Source: Lactiplantibacillus mudanjiangensis
GTDB taxonomy: Bacteria; Bacillota; Bacilli; Lactobacillales; Lactobacillaceae
DNA: 64,000 bases
Direction of reading: 5' to 3'
NCBI RefSeq assembly: GCF_005405385.1
Contig: NZ_BJDY01000004.1
Location: 519,836-583,835 of the forward strand
Of the stretch, positions 52,689 through 61,429 are shown one piece after another; the stretch's first letter is position 1; the number at the start of each line of letters is the position of its first letter. The notes beneath the pieces were generated by a model. The model was not told where the DNA came from. It was given only the letters and a program-made list of their open reading frames with translations, and did not search any database. A program made the translations under genes and the position numbers.

Positions 52689-52778
52689 AATACTAAGGGC
52701 TCTTGAGCAATCGTGTTGGCGGCAACTCGCTTGACTCGGAACCAACTAATTTACATCTTTGAAGGAGATCGAATAGTT

Positions 52779-53045
52779 ATGGAAAAGAAAGAATTTCACG
52801 TAATCGCAGACACAGGTATCCACGCACGTCCCGCTACTTTATTGGTACAATCAGCAAGTAAGTTCAACTCAGAAATTACCTTGCAATACCAAGACAAGTC
52901 AGTTAACTTGAAGTCCATCATGGGGGTTATGTCTCTCGGTGTTGGTAAAGATGCTGATGTTACGATTTCTGCTGAAGGTGCAGACGAAGCTGATGCTATC
53001 GCTGCTTTAGCTGAAACGATGAAGAAAGAAGGATTATCTGAATAA
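52779..53045 (+). CDS. ptsH: Phosphocarrier protein HPr
   Basis: An 88-residue HPr. His 15 (TGIHARPA) takes phosphate from enzyme I, and Ser 46 ([11 protein letters not shown]) is the target of HPr kinase, needed for CcpA-dependent catabolite control. ATG 52779 follows AAGGAGA; the frame opens 22 codons earlier without a site. The stop overlaps the ptsI start. This supplies the cofactor for the cre sites seen in the window. Confidence 0.97.
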   Translation: MEKKEFHVIADTGIHARPATLLVQSASKFNSEITLQYQDKSVNLKSIMGVMSLGVGKDADVTISAEGADEADAIAALAETMKKEGLSE

Positions 53046-54775
53046 TGGCTGAAAAGGTACTCAAAGGAATCGCTGCCAGTGATGGTATCGCGATTGCTAA
53101 GGCCTATATGCTAGTTGATCCAGATTTATCATTCGAAAAGACGACCGTTACTGATGTGGAAGCTGAAGTTAAACGGTTGCATGATGCTTTTGACGCTTCT
53201 AAGGCAGAACTCCAAGTCATCAAAGACAAGGCAGTTGAAAACTTAGGCGCCGAAGAAGCTGAAGTTTTTGAAGCTCACATCACAATTCTATCTGATCCTG
53301 AAATGTTAGGACAAATTGAAGGTAAGATTAAGGATGATAAAGTCAACGCAGAAGAAGCCTTGAAGGAAGTCACAGATACTTTCATCTCAATGTTCGAAGC
53401 AATGACCGATAACGCCTACATGCAAGAACGTGCCGGCGATATTCGTGACGTTACGAAGCGGGTTTTAAGTCACTTGTTAGGGGTAACCTTACCAAGTCCC
53501 GCTTTGATTGATTCCGAAGTTATCGTGGTAGCCCACGATTTAACCCCTAGTGATACGGCCCAATTGGATCGTAAATACGTTAAAGGGTTCATCACCGATA
53601 TCGGTGGTCGGACGAGTCATTCAGCCATCATGTCACGGACCCTTGAAATCCCAGCCGTTGTTGGTTCTGAAACCGCAACGACCGATCTCAAGGAAGGAAC
53701 CACGTTAATTCTTGACGGGATTAATGGGGCCGCCTTAATCGATCCAACTGATGCTGAAGTCAGTGACTATCAACAACAAGCTAAAGATTTCGCCGATCAA
53801 AAGGCCGAATGGGAAAAGCTTAAGAACGAAGCCACCGTTTCTAAAGACGGCAAGCACTTCGAATTAGCTTCAAACATTGGGACTCCTGATGATATGGATG
53901 GCGTGTTGGAAGCTGGTTCTGAAGCCATTGGGTTGTTCCGTTCAGAATTCTTGTACATGAACAGTCCAGAATTACCTGATGAAGATACCCAATTCGAAGC
54001 CTACAAAAAGGTTGTCGAAGGCATGAACGGCAAACCCGTGATTGTCCGGACCATGGATATCGGTGGCGACAAGCATTTACCATACTTGCCATTACCTGAT
54101 GAAATGAACCCATTCTTGGGTTACCGGGCGGTACGGATTTCATTAGACCGTGACGACATCTTCCGGACACAACTCCGGGCGTTATTACGGGCTTCCCATT
54201 ATGGTCAATTACGGATTATGTTCCCAATGATTGCCACTTTGGATGAATTCCGCCAAGCTAAGGCTATCTTCGAAGAAGAAAAAGCCAAATTAGTTGCTGA
54301 CGGAACGCCAGTTGCTGATGACATTAAACTTGGGATCATGATTGAAATTCCAGCCGCTGCTATTTTAGCTGACCAATTCGCTAAGGAAGTTGACTTCTTT
54401 AGTATTGGGACTAACGACTTGATTCAATATTCATTCGCTGCCGATCGTGGTAACGAACGGGTCTCATACTTGTATCAACCATACAACCCATCGTTGTTAC
54501 GTTTGATCAAGCACGTTATCGACGCTGCCCATGCTAATGGCCGCATTGCGGGCATGTGTGGTGAAGTTGCCGGTGACCAAATCGCCGTACCATTATTGAT
54601 GGGCTTAGGCTTAGATGAATTCTCAATGAGTTCAACTTCTGTCTTAAAGACTCGTTCATTAATGAAGACGATTGACACGACTGAGATGGCTAAGTTAGCT
54701 GACCGCGCCCTCAACGAATGTGTCACTAATGAAGAAGTTAAAGAATTAGTTGAAAAGAACGTTTTCGGTAAATAA
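53045..54775 (+). CDS. ptsI: PTS enzyme I
   Basis: A 576-residue phosphoenolpyruvate-protein phosphotransferase. The phosphohistidine motif [21 protein letters not shown] lies near residue 190, and the PEP-binding barrel has [10 protein letters not shown] and [11 protein letters not shown] near 440-465. It starts the PTS phosphate relay by passing phosphate from PEP to HPr. The ATG overlaps the ptsH stop (TAATG) for coupled translation. Length is standard. Confidence 0.97.
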   Translation: MAEKVLKGIAASDGIAIAKAYMLVDPDLSFEKTTVTDVEAEVKRLHDAFDASKAELQVIKDKAVENLGAEEAEVFEAHITILSDPEMLGQIEGKIKDDKVNAEEALKEVTDTFISMFEAMTDNAYMQERAGDIRDVTKRVLSHLLGVTLPSPALIDSEVIVVAHDLTPSDTAQLDRKYVKGFITDIGGRTSHSAIMSRTLEIPAVVGSETATTDLKEGTTLILDGINGAALIDPTDAEVSDYQQQAKDFADQKAEWEKLKNEATVSKDGKHFELASNIGTPDDMDGVLEAGSEAIGLFRSEFLYMNSPELPDEDTQFEAYKKVVEGMNGKPVIVRTMDIGGDKHLPYLPLPDEMNPFLGYRAVRISLDRDDIFRTQLRALLRASHYGQLRIMFPMIATLDEFRQAKAIFEEEKAKLVADGTPVADDIKLGIMIEIPAAAILADQFAKEVDFFSIGTNDLIQYSFAADRGNERVSYLYQPYNPSLLRLIKHVIDAAHANGRIAGMCGEVAGDQIAVPLLMGLGLDEFSMSSTSVLKTRSLMKTIDTTEMAKLADRALNECVTNEEVKELVEKNVFGK

Positions 54776-54803
54776 TCGAAACAAACGCTTCGATTATTAG
54801 CAG

Positions 54804-54842
54804 ATAGTCCTTAAAGCCGCTTGGTTTTAAGGGCTATTTTTT
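54804..54842 (+). terminator. Terminator of ptsHI
   Basis: ATAGTCCTTAAA pairs with TTTAAGGGCTAT (one mismatch), followed by T. Confidence 0.88.
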
Positions 54843-54894
54843 AGCGCTAAAACGCTGGGATTTTCAGGGAACTCTTAATTTATCTTAAGAATAT

Positions 54895-54923
54895 TTGCAA
54901 GTCGGATAGCTAACCAATATAAT
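54895..54923 (+). promoter_or_regulatory. Promoter of the glycolipid operon
   Basis: TTGCAA (54895-54900), 17-base spacer, TATAAT (54918-54923), 120 bases before lafA. Confidence 0.72.
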
Positions 54924-55042
54924 TGTTATAATTAATTATTGAACCTGGACGAAAGTGCTCGATTAACGGGACGGTTAGTTAGTTGAAGCAAAGGTGGTCA
55001 TCGATTCATATTGGGATGACCAGAAATAAAGGGAGAATCTAC

Positions 55043-56215
55043 GTGAATATCGGGATATTTACAGATACATACTACCCACAGGTGAGTGGGGTGGCAACGT
55101 CAATTAAGGTGCTGCGCAATCAACTCGAGCGGGCTGGTCATCAGGTCTATATTTTCACGACCACCGATCCCCATGTTGATAAGAATATTTATGAACGGAA
55201 CATTTTTCGATTCACAAGTATTCCGTTTGTGTCCTTTTCTGATCGTCGAATTGCCGTACGGGGATTGTTTAAAGCGTATCAAGTCGCCAAAGACTTGGGT
55301 CTAGATATCGTGCATACCCAGACGGAGTTTTCAATGGGGGTTATTGGCAAGTTTGTGGCTAAACAATTAAAGATCCCATGCATCCATACGTATCACACGA
55401 TGTATGAAGACTACTTGCATTATATTGCGAACGGTAAGCTGCTCAAACCTTATCATGTAAAAGAGGCCACGCGTGCTTATTGTTACCATTTGAATGGCGT
55501 TGTAGCGCCTAGTCAACGAGTGTCCAAGACATTAACCGGCTATGGGGTCAAAGCCCCAATTCGAATCATTCCAACGGGGATTGATATTAATCAGTATGAG
55601 CAAGAGTCAGAAGTGGATTATCGCCAAAAATTAGGCTATGCGCCCGAGACACCAGTGTTATTATCGTTGAGTCGACTAGCCTATGAGAAGAATATTCATG
55701 AAGTCATTGCAGCCTTGCCGGCAATCTTGGAACAAGTCCCAACGGCCCAATTGTTAATCGTTGGCGATGGACCAGCCCGTGAAACCTTGGAAAACCAAGT
55801 CAAGGATGCCGGTTTAACGGCACATGTGCAATTTGCTGGTGAAATTGATAATGATGAAGTCTATAATTATTATCATTTAGCTGATTTGTTTGTGTCGGCA
55901 TCGAATTCTGAGTCACAAGGATTGACGTATATTGAAGCGATGGCGGCTGGTTTGAAGATGGTTGTGGCGACGAGTCCATACACGGATCAACTTTTAGATG
56001 ATCCGTCACTTGGCACGACATTTAAGAGTCAAGAAGGGTTAGTGCATGATGCGTCGAGTTATTTAAATCATCCACATGCTTTTGATGATCCTAAGCCACG
56101 GCAAAAGAAACTCTATCAGATTTCGGCCGAATATTTTGGCAAGCAAATCATTAATTACTATCAAGATGTTCAGCTGAATTATTCAGAAACAAAGTCAGCG
56201 AACATCAGCAACTAA
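55043..56215 (+). CDS. lafA: Diacylglycerol glucosyltransferase (LafA type)
   Basis: A 390-residue GT4 glycosyltransferase. The N-terminal NIGIFTDTYYPQVSGVATSI, the HTYHTMYEDYLHYI block and the C-terminal EAMAAGLKMVVATSP donor site match enzymes that add glucose to diacylglycerol, the first step in making the lipoteichoic acid anchor. GTG 55043 follows AAAGGGAG and matches the family N-terminus. It is followed 11 bases later by a second glycosyltransferase, as in known laf operons. Confidence 0.85.
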   Translation: MNIGIFTDTYYPQVSGVATSIKVLRNQLERAGHQVYIFTTTDPHVDKNIYERNIFRFTSIPFVSFSDRRIAVRGLFKAYQVAKDLGLDIVHTQTEFSMGVIGKFVAKQLKIPCIHTYHTMYEDYLHYIANGKLLKPYHVKEATRAYCYHLNGVVAPSQRVSKTLTGYGVKAPIRIIPTGIDINQYEQESEVDYRQKLGYAPETPVLLSLSRLAYEKNIHEVIAALPAILEQVPTAQLLIVGDGPARETLENQVKDAGLTAHVQFAGEIDNDEVYNYYHLADLFVSASNSESQGLTYIEAMAAGLKMVVATSPYTDQLLDDPSLGTTFKSQEGLVHDASSYLNHPHAFDDPKPRQKKLYQISAEYFGKQIINYYQDVQLNYSETKSANISN

Positions 56216-56226
56216 GGGGACGAATT

Positions 56227-57249
56227 ATGCTAAACATTACCATGTTTTCGAAAGCTGACTCGGTCAAGGGTCAGGGTGTCGGTAGCGCTTATCAAGAATT
56301 GATGCGATTGCTTCAGACACATTGGCAAGCTGAATTTAACATTAAGATCAATCGGTATGGCCGGTCAACGATTTCGCACTACCATACGGTTAATCCAATG
56401 TTCTATTTATCAACCTTCATGCCGAATCGCGGTCGTAGGATTGGTTATGTGCATTTTTTGCCAGAGACACTAGAAGGTAGCTTGAAATTACCAAAACCAT
56501 TTCAAGCAATCTTTAATCGTTACTTGATTTCATTTTATAAACGGATGGATCATATTGTGGTGGTTAACCCGACGTTCATTCCGAAGCTTGAGGCGTATGG
56601 GATTAGTCGTGGTGACGTGACCTATATTCCTAACTTTGTTAGTAAACGGGAATTTTACCCGATGACGGAAACAAAACAACAAAAGTTGCGGCAACAGTAT
56701 GGGTTTGATCAAGACAAGTTCATGATTTTGGGAACCGGGCAGATTCAAGGCCGCAAAGGGGTTCCTGATTTTATTACGTTAGCACGTCGTAATCCAGATA
56801 TTCAGTTTGTCTGGGCGGGCGGCTTTTCGTTTGGTCGGATTACCGATGGCTATGAAGACTTGAAAAAGGTCGTCGACAACCCGCCAGCCAACTTGGCTTT
56901 TCCTGGGATTGTAGACCGTGAAAAGTTGGTTGACTACTATAATATGGCGGACTTATTCTTGTTGCCGTCTTATAATGAGTTATTCCCAATGTCGGTGCTA
57001 GAAGCGTTCAGTTGTGGCACACCGGTCTTATTACGTGATCTAGATTTATACCGGGCGATTATTGACGGTTATTATGAATCAGCAGCTGATGTTGATGATA
57101 TGCAACACAAAATTGACCAGTTACGAGCTAATCCAGCTGGCATGCAATTTTTGCATGACCAAGCGATTTTAGCCTCGAAAGACTATTCAGAAGAACGGTT
57201 AGCCAAAATCTGGTATGATTTCTATACGCAACAAGCAAAAGAGGGGTAG
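56227..57249 (+). CDS. lafB: Glycolipid glycosyltransferase (LafB type)
   Basis: A 340-residue GT4 enzyme with GSAYQELMRLL near the start, GTGQIQGRKGVPDFI at about 172 and EAFSCGTPVLLRD near 260. It probably adds the second sugar (galactose in known lactobacillus anchors) to glucosyl-diacylglycerol. AAGGGGA precedes the ATG. Its position between lafA and a flippase-like gene supports the assignment; the sugar itself is not visible from sequence. Confidence 0.82.
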   Translation: MLNITMFSKADSVKGQGVGSAYQELMRLLQTHWQAEFNIKINRYGRSTISHYHTVNPMFYLSTFMPNRGRRIGYVHFLPETLEGSLKLPKPFQAIFNRYLISFYKRMDHIVVVNPTFIPKLEAYGISRGDVTYIPNFVSKREFYPMTETKQQKLRQQYGFDQDKFMILGTGQIQGRKGVPDFITLARRNPDIQFVWAGGFSFGRITDGYEDLKKVVDNPPANLAFPGIVDREKLVDYYNMADLFLLPSYNELFPMSVLEAFSCGTPVLLRDLDLYRAIIDGYYESAADVDDMQHKIDQLRANPAGMQFLHDQAILASKDYSEERLAKIWYDFYTQQAKEG

Positions 57250-57251
57250 CC

Positions 57252-58307
57252 ATGACGAGAAAAAACATATGGTCATTATTGATCATGGTGTTATTAGGGG
57301 TCGGCATTTCGTGGTATTCACTCCGCGACGTGAAACTAAGCAGTCTCATGGCGGATATCGTCACGTTAAATTGGTGGTGGCTATTGGTCGCATTGGGCTG
57401 TATTGCGCTGTATTTTGGCCTGGAAGCCGTTGTTGTTCGGAAGTTTGTTCGACACCGGTATCGGAAGTATTCGTTTCTAAGCGCCTTACGAGTACCACTA
57501 GCGGAACAGTTATTTAATGGGATTACCCCATTTTCTTCTGGGGGTCAACCAGCTCAAATTTTTGTGATGGCACAATCAGGTATTGATGCTGGCCGGGCAA
57601 GTTCGGTGGCCTTGATGAAGTTTGTCGTGTTTCAGGCCATGGTCGTCTTAAACTTCTTATTTGCCATGTTGATTGGTTTTCATTACTTGGCCGCTAAGTT
57701 AAGTTACCTATCGTTGTATGTTTTCTTCGGTTTCCTGATTCACTTTGCGGTGATCGTTGGGTTGCTGCTGGTGATGTATTGGTATAACTTTACCAAAAAG
57801 GCCGTTAAAGTTGTGTTGATTCCAGTTGGTTGGTTTATGAAGGCTGAACGTTTCGCACAATTAGAAGCAAATATTAGCATTAAAATCGATTCATTTTACG
57901 AAGAGAGTCTACGGATGACTAAAGATTGGCGAATGCTGTTGGAGGTCTGTATCGTGACCTTTTTCCAATTGTTATTTTACTATTTAATTCCGTACTTTAT
58001 TATGCGGGCAATGGGGTATCATGGGATCAATATCATCATGGTGACTAGTTTAAATGTGTTGATCTTCTTGGTAACCTCGCTATTTCCAATTCCAGGTGGT
58101 GCTGGTGGAGCTGAATTTGGTTTTACGGCATTGTTTGCCAAATTTATTCCTAGTCACAGCAAGCTTATTTTGGCAATGCTGATTTGGCGGATCTTGACGT
58201 ATTATCTGGGTTTGTTCTTAGGCATGTTTGCCATGGCGATGCGGCCACAGAAAGCCGAAGAAATTCCAATTGTGACACCGGAAGAATCAGTTGATGAAGT
58301 TGAATAA
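57252..58307 (+). CDS. YbhN/MprF-type membrane protein of the glycolipid operon
   Basis: A 351-residue membrane protein with about eight helices, of the lysylphosphatidylglycerol synthase transmembrane (UPF0104) family. The core PLAEQLFNGITPFSSGGQPAQ near 83 and FPIPGGAGGAEFGFTALF near 283 are typical. No synthase domain follows. It starts two bases after lafB, so it may move the glycolipid anchor across the membrane; that is inferred from context and the flippase activity of the related MprF domain. Confidence 0.82.
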   Translation: MTRKNIWSLLIMVLLGVGISWYSLRDVKLSSLMADIVTLNWWWLLVALGCIALYFGLEAVVVRKFVRHRYRKYSFLSALRVPLAEQLFNGITPFSSGGQPAQIFVMAQSGIDAGRASSVALMKFVVFQAMVVLNFLFAMLIGFHYLAAKLSYLSLYVFFGFLIHFAVIVGLLLVMYWYNFTKKAVKVVLIPVGWFMKAERFAQLEANISIKIDSFYEESLRMTKDWRMLLEVCIVTFFQLLFYYLIPYFIMRAMGYHGINIIMVTSLNVLIFLVTSLFPIPGGAGGAEFGFTALFAKFIPSHSKLILAMLIWRILTYYLGLFLGMFAMAMRPQKAEEIPIVTPEESVDEVE

Positions 58308-58309
58308 AG

Positions 58310-58337
58310 AAGCGCTAGCGCAAAGCCAGCGCTTTTT
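58310..58337 (+). terminator. Terminator of the laf operon
   Basis: AAGCGCT pairs with AGCGCTT around a ten-base loop, followed by T. Confidence 0.75.
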
Positions 58338-58360
58338 GCGATTAAAGAGGAGTTAGGTTA

Positions 58361-59611
58361 ATGTTGAAATGGAGAACGCCAATGGTTGTTCGTTGGCTGA
58401 GTTTGATCGTTGTTTTATGGAGTGGCTTGGTTATGGGGACTACGACTGGTCAAGCGAAAACCAGCAAAGCTAATCAAGTTAAAGCAGCTTATATTATGGA
58501 TGCTAAAAGTGGTCAAGCCGTGTATGCCCAAAATGCGGACGAGGCCTTACCGATTGCGTCATTGAGCAAGTTAATGACGTTGTATTTAGTGGAAGAAGCC
58601 ATTGATCATGGTCAAATTAAGTGGACCGATATTGTCCCAATTCAGTCTAATGTCCAAAAGATGGCGACTAGTAGCACGTTGTCGACGATGCCAATGCCTA
58701 AGAAAACCAAGTTTACGGTACGCGAATTACTTGCGGCCACACTAGTTGGATCTTCGAATAGTAGTGCGATTGCCTTGGGTGAATATGTGGCTGGTAGCAA
58801 TCCGAAGTTTATTGCTAAGATGAATGCGCAGGCTAACCAATGGGGGATTGAGGCTCATTTTGTCAGCGCCTCGGGCTTAGATAATACTGATTTAACGACG
58901 TATGACCTTAATTTAAAAGGTACCAGTGCGACGGCTCAAAATTTAGTGTCGGCTAAGGCCATCACGACTGTCGCTCAACACTTGGTTAATAAGTATCCGT
59001 CAGTTTTGAAAGTGTCGAATCAACGCTCAGTCAAGATTCATGGGTATAAGGTCCCAACCTCAGTCTTGGTTTTAAAAGGGGAGAGCTATTATGATGCGCG
59101 CGTTCCGGTTGATGGGCTAAAGACAGGGTATACGGATCAAGCGGGTGGTTGTTTGGTTGCGACCTTTACTTTGCATGGTCGTCGGATGATCGCCACCACT
59201 TTGGGCTCAAAATGGAAGTTTACGGCGAATAATAATTTGCGGTTACAGTTAAAACAACAAGGTCGCTATCAACAAGTCGCACCAACGACAATCCAATACG
59301 ACGTGCCAGGGACACAAACGACGTTGCGTTTGGTTGCGCAAGGTCATACGAATGCGTGGACCTATACCGATCAAACAGTGACGACAACCAAACAGGTCGT
59401 TATTAAGGTGTTAAAGAGCCGGCCAAATTATTTGGCAGCACGAACGCCGGTCATGCAACTGAAATTAACTAATGCTAGTGCCGGGACGACCACAACCATC
59501 ACCTATGTCACGCCGACGGCAACGGTGATTGGCGGGCCGATGCAGTTAGCCACTAAACCTATCGTGAAGCAATCGTTACCGCTAAATGCGGCTTTTGCCT
59601 TTGCAAATTAA
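58361..59611 (+). CDS. dacA: D-alanyl-D-alanine carboxypeptidase (PBP5/DacA type)
   Basis: A 416-residue exported peptidase that trims the last D-Ala from peptidoglycan stems. Signal peptide to about residue 32 (cut near GQA-KTS); catalytic SLSK near residue 68, SSNSS near 133 and KTGYT near 256; a beta-rich C-terminal domain follows. The end (AAFAFAN) is weakly amphipathic, so membrane attachment is uncertain. GAGGAG precedes the ATG. It lies between the glycolipid operon and ltaS, within an envelope-building region. Confidence 0.9.
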   Translation: MLKWRTPMVVRWLSLIVVLWSGLVMGTTTGQAKTSKANQVKAAYIMDAKSGQAVYAQNADEALPIASLSKLMTLYLVEEAIDHGQIKWTDIVPIQSNVQKMATSSTLSTMPMPKKTKFTVRELLAATLVGSSNSSAIALGEYVAGSNPKFIAKMNAQANQWGIEAHFVSASGLDNTDLTTYDLNLKGTSATAQNLVSAKAITTVAQHLVNKYPSVLKVSNQRSVKIHGYKVPTSVLVLKGESYYDARVPVDGLKTGYTDQAGGCLVATFTLHGRRMIATTLGSKWKFTANNNLRLQLKQQGRYQQVAPTTIQYDVPGTQTTLRLVAQGHTNAWTYTDQTVTTTKQVVIKVLKSRPNYLAARTPVMQLKLTNASAGTTTTITYVTPTATVIGGPMQLATKPIVKQSLPLNAAFAFAN

Positions 59612-59657
59612 AAAGCAACTTACCTTAATCACAATTGATTAGGGTAAGTTGCTTTTT
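59609..59657. terminator. Bidirectional terminator
   Basis: AAAAAGCAACTTACC pairs with GGTAAGTTGCTTTTT, between the converging dacA and aminotransferase genes. Confidence 0.9.
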
Positions 59658-59670
59658 TAGTGGATCAAAG

Positions 59671-60858
59671 TTAAGCCGTTTTGTTAGCGGGATCTTGCAT
59701 GTAAGCAGTTAGTCGATCCATCGCTTTTTGTAATTTTTCCATGCTAGCAGCATAACTTAGCCGAACGTAGCCTTCGCCTTGTTCACCAAAACCAGTTCCT
59801 GGAATAATAGCAAGGTGGTTTTTAGTTGCTAAGTCTTTGCAGAAGGCCATTGAGTCTTGTTGGAACCCGGCTGGAATTTTAGCAAAGATATAGAAAGCCC
59901 CAGTTGGCCGAGCAATCTTAAAGCCAAGGTCATCCATCGTTCGATAAACAAAATCACGCCGTTTTTGATATTCGACACGCATTGGGATGGCGTCATCAAT
60001 CCCATTAGTCAATGCTTCGATGCCGGCTTTTTGAGCGATAGTCGTCGCCGCTGTGACGTAGTATTGATGAACTTTCTTCATTTGGGCGGTCATTTCTTTC
60101 GAAGCGAAGAGAAACCCAATTCGCCAACCAGTCATCGCGTGTGACTTAGATAAGCCGCTAATTAAGATTGTTTCATCAGGAATAAACTTCGCCATTGAAA
60201 CATGGGTGCTCCCATAAGTGAGTTCACTATAAACTTCATCGGAAACGACCCAGAGGTGATGCTTTTCGAAGCAAGCAGCTAAGGCTTTGATTTCGTCTTC
60301 CACATAGGTAACCCCAGTTGGATTGTTCGGATAGTTCATAATAATGCCCTTGAAGTGTTCATCGGGATGGGCAGCAATGAAGTCATCGACCATTTGTGGC
60401 GTGATGACGAAGTCGTTAACACCGGTATCCATGAATAATGGTTTTGCCCGTGCTTCTTGAATGATTGGAATATAAGCAGGGAAGATTGGTGATGGCACTA
60501 TAATGGCATCACCTGGGTTACAGATGGTCGTTAAGGCGGTGGCGATGGCTTCGGTGGCGCCGACAGTAACTAAGACTTGGTCTTCAGCATCGTAGTGGAG
60601 GCCATATTTCTTAGCCTGGAAGTTAGCGGCAGCTTGGCGAAGCTCTAACAAGCCGGCCATCCCAGTGTAATGAGAGAAATTATCATCAATGGCTTGTTTA
60701 GCCGCTGTCTTAACGTGTTCAGGCGTGTTGAAGTCCGGTTCACCCAAAGTTAATTTAACCATATCGGGAATAGCACTAACGGATTCATCAAATTGACGAA
60801 TCGTTGAAACTTGGATCTGAGCAATCGTATCATTAAGATCGTCTCTAAATAACGTCAT
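59671..60858 (-). CDS. Class I aminotransferase (AraT/PatA type)
   Basis: A 395-residue PLP enzyme of fold type I. The PLP lysine is in SGLSKSHAMTGWRIG (about 236), with NYPNNPTGV (about 172) and SDEVYSEL before it. Sequence style matches aromatic amino acid aminotransferases of lactobacilli and PatA, so it may transaminate aromatic amino acids, lysine-pathway intermediates or both. AAAGGAG precedes the ATG. Its 2-oxo acid products are the sort hicD-type enzymes reduce. Confidence 0.85.
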   Translation of the reverse strand: MTLFRDDLNDTIAQIQVSTIRQFDESVSAIPDMVKLTLGEPDFNTPEHVKTAAKQAIDDNFSHYTGMAGLLELRQAAANFQAKKYGLHYDAEDQVLVTVGATEAIATALTTICNPGDAIIVPSPIFPAYIPIIQEARAKPLFMDTGVNDFVITPQMVDDFIAAHPDEHFKGIIMNYPNNPTGVTYVEDEIKALAACFEKHHLWVVSDEVYSELTYGSTHVSMAKFIPDETILISGLSKSHAMTGWRIGFLFASKEMTAQMKKVHQYYVTAATTIAQKAGIEALTNGIDDAIPMRVEYQKRRDFVYRTMDDLGFKIARPTGAFYIFAKIPAGFQQDSMAFCKDLATKNHLAIIPGTGFGEQGEGYVRLSYAASMEKLQKAMDRLTAYMQDPANKTA

Positions 60859-61049
60859 CGGAAGGACTCCTTTGAATTTTTATAAGTTAGATTAATTTTA
60901 TCACAACTTGGTAGGGACAAACGGTTGGATTGGGTTATAATTAAAAAGGCGATTTTTGGTCTTGAAGTGAGCTTTATCACTAAAAAGGGTGCTATATCAG
61001 GCAATTTTTGCTAGAATGAAAACAAAACCTAAGGAGCGAGATTATAATC

Positions 61050-61286
61050 ATGGAAAAATCTGAATTAACTGCAATTCTCAAACGTTTAGAAGCAATGCGT
61101 AACACGGAAGCTACCGAAGTTCAATCACGGCGGTTTGAAAAGGAAGGCGTTGAACGCGGTGAAGTTGCCTATGATCCTGCAACGTCAACCTACACCTTAC
61201 AAGAATTCAACCCAGATCAAACGTTTGAATTTGATAACATCGACTTAGTTGCGATTGAACTATATGACTTGTTAGCAGATAACTAG
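61050..61286 (+). CDS. DUF1797 (YkuJ family) protein
   Basis: A 78-residue protein matching the YkuJ/DUF1797 family: RRFEKEGVERGEVAYDPATSTYTLQEF, split across two strands, then FDNIDLVAIELYDLL. The function is unknown. AAGGAGCG precedes the ATG. Divergent from the aminotransferase gene. Confidence 0.85.
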   Translation: MEKSELTAILKRLEAMRNTEATEVQSRRFEKEGVERGEVAYDPATSTYTLQEFNPDQTFEFDNIDLVAIELYDLLADN

Positions 61287-61369
61287 CATTTCCGCCAATT
61301 AGATATTTTATAGACTGATCCATATTATGCGTTGAATATTGAAGAATTGTTGAAGAAACCTTCAATTAA

Positions 61370-61397
61370 TTGCGAACGAGCACTCAACCGTTATAAT
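61370..61397 (+). promoter_or_regulatory. Promoter of ltaS
   Basis: TTGCGA (61370-61375), 16-base spacer, TATAAT (61392-61397), 33 bases before the start. Confidence 0.65.
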
Positions 61398-61429
61398 ATG
61401 GATTTGTTAATAGTAATGACGGAGGAATT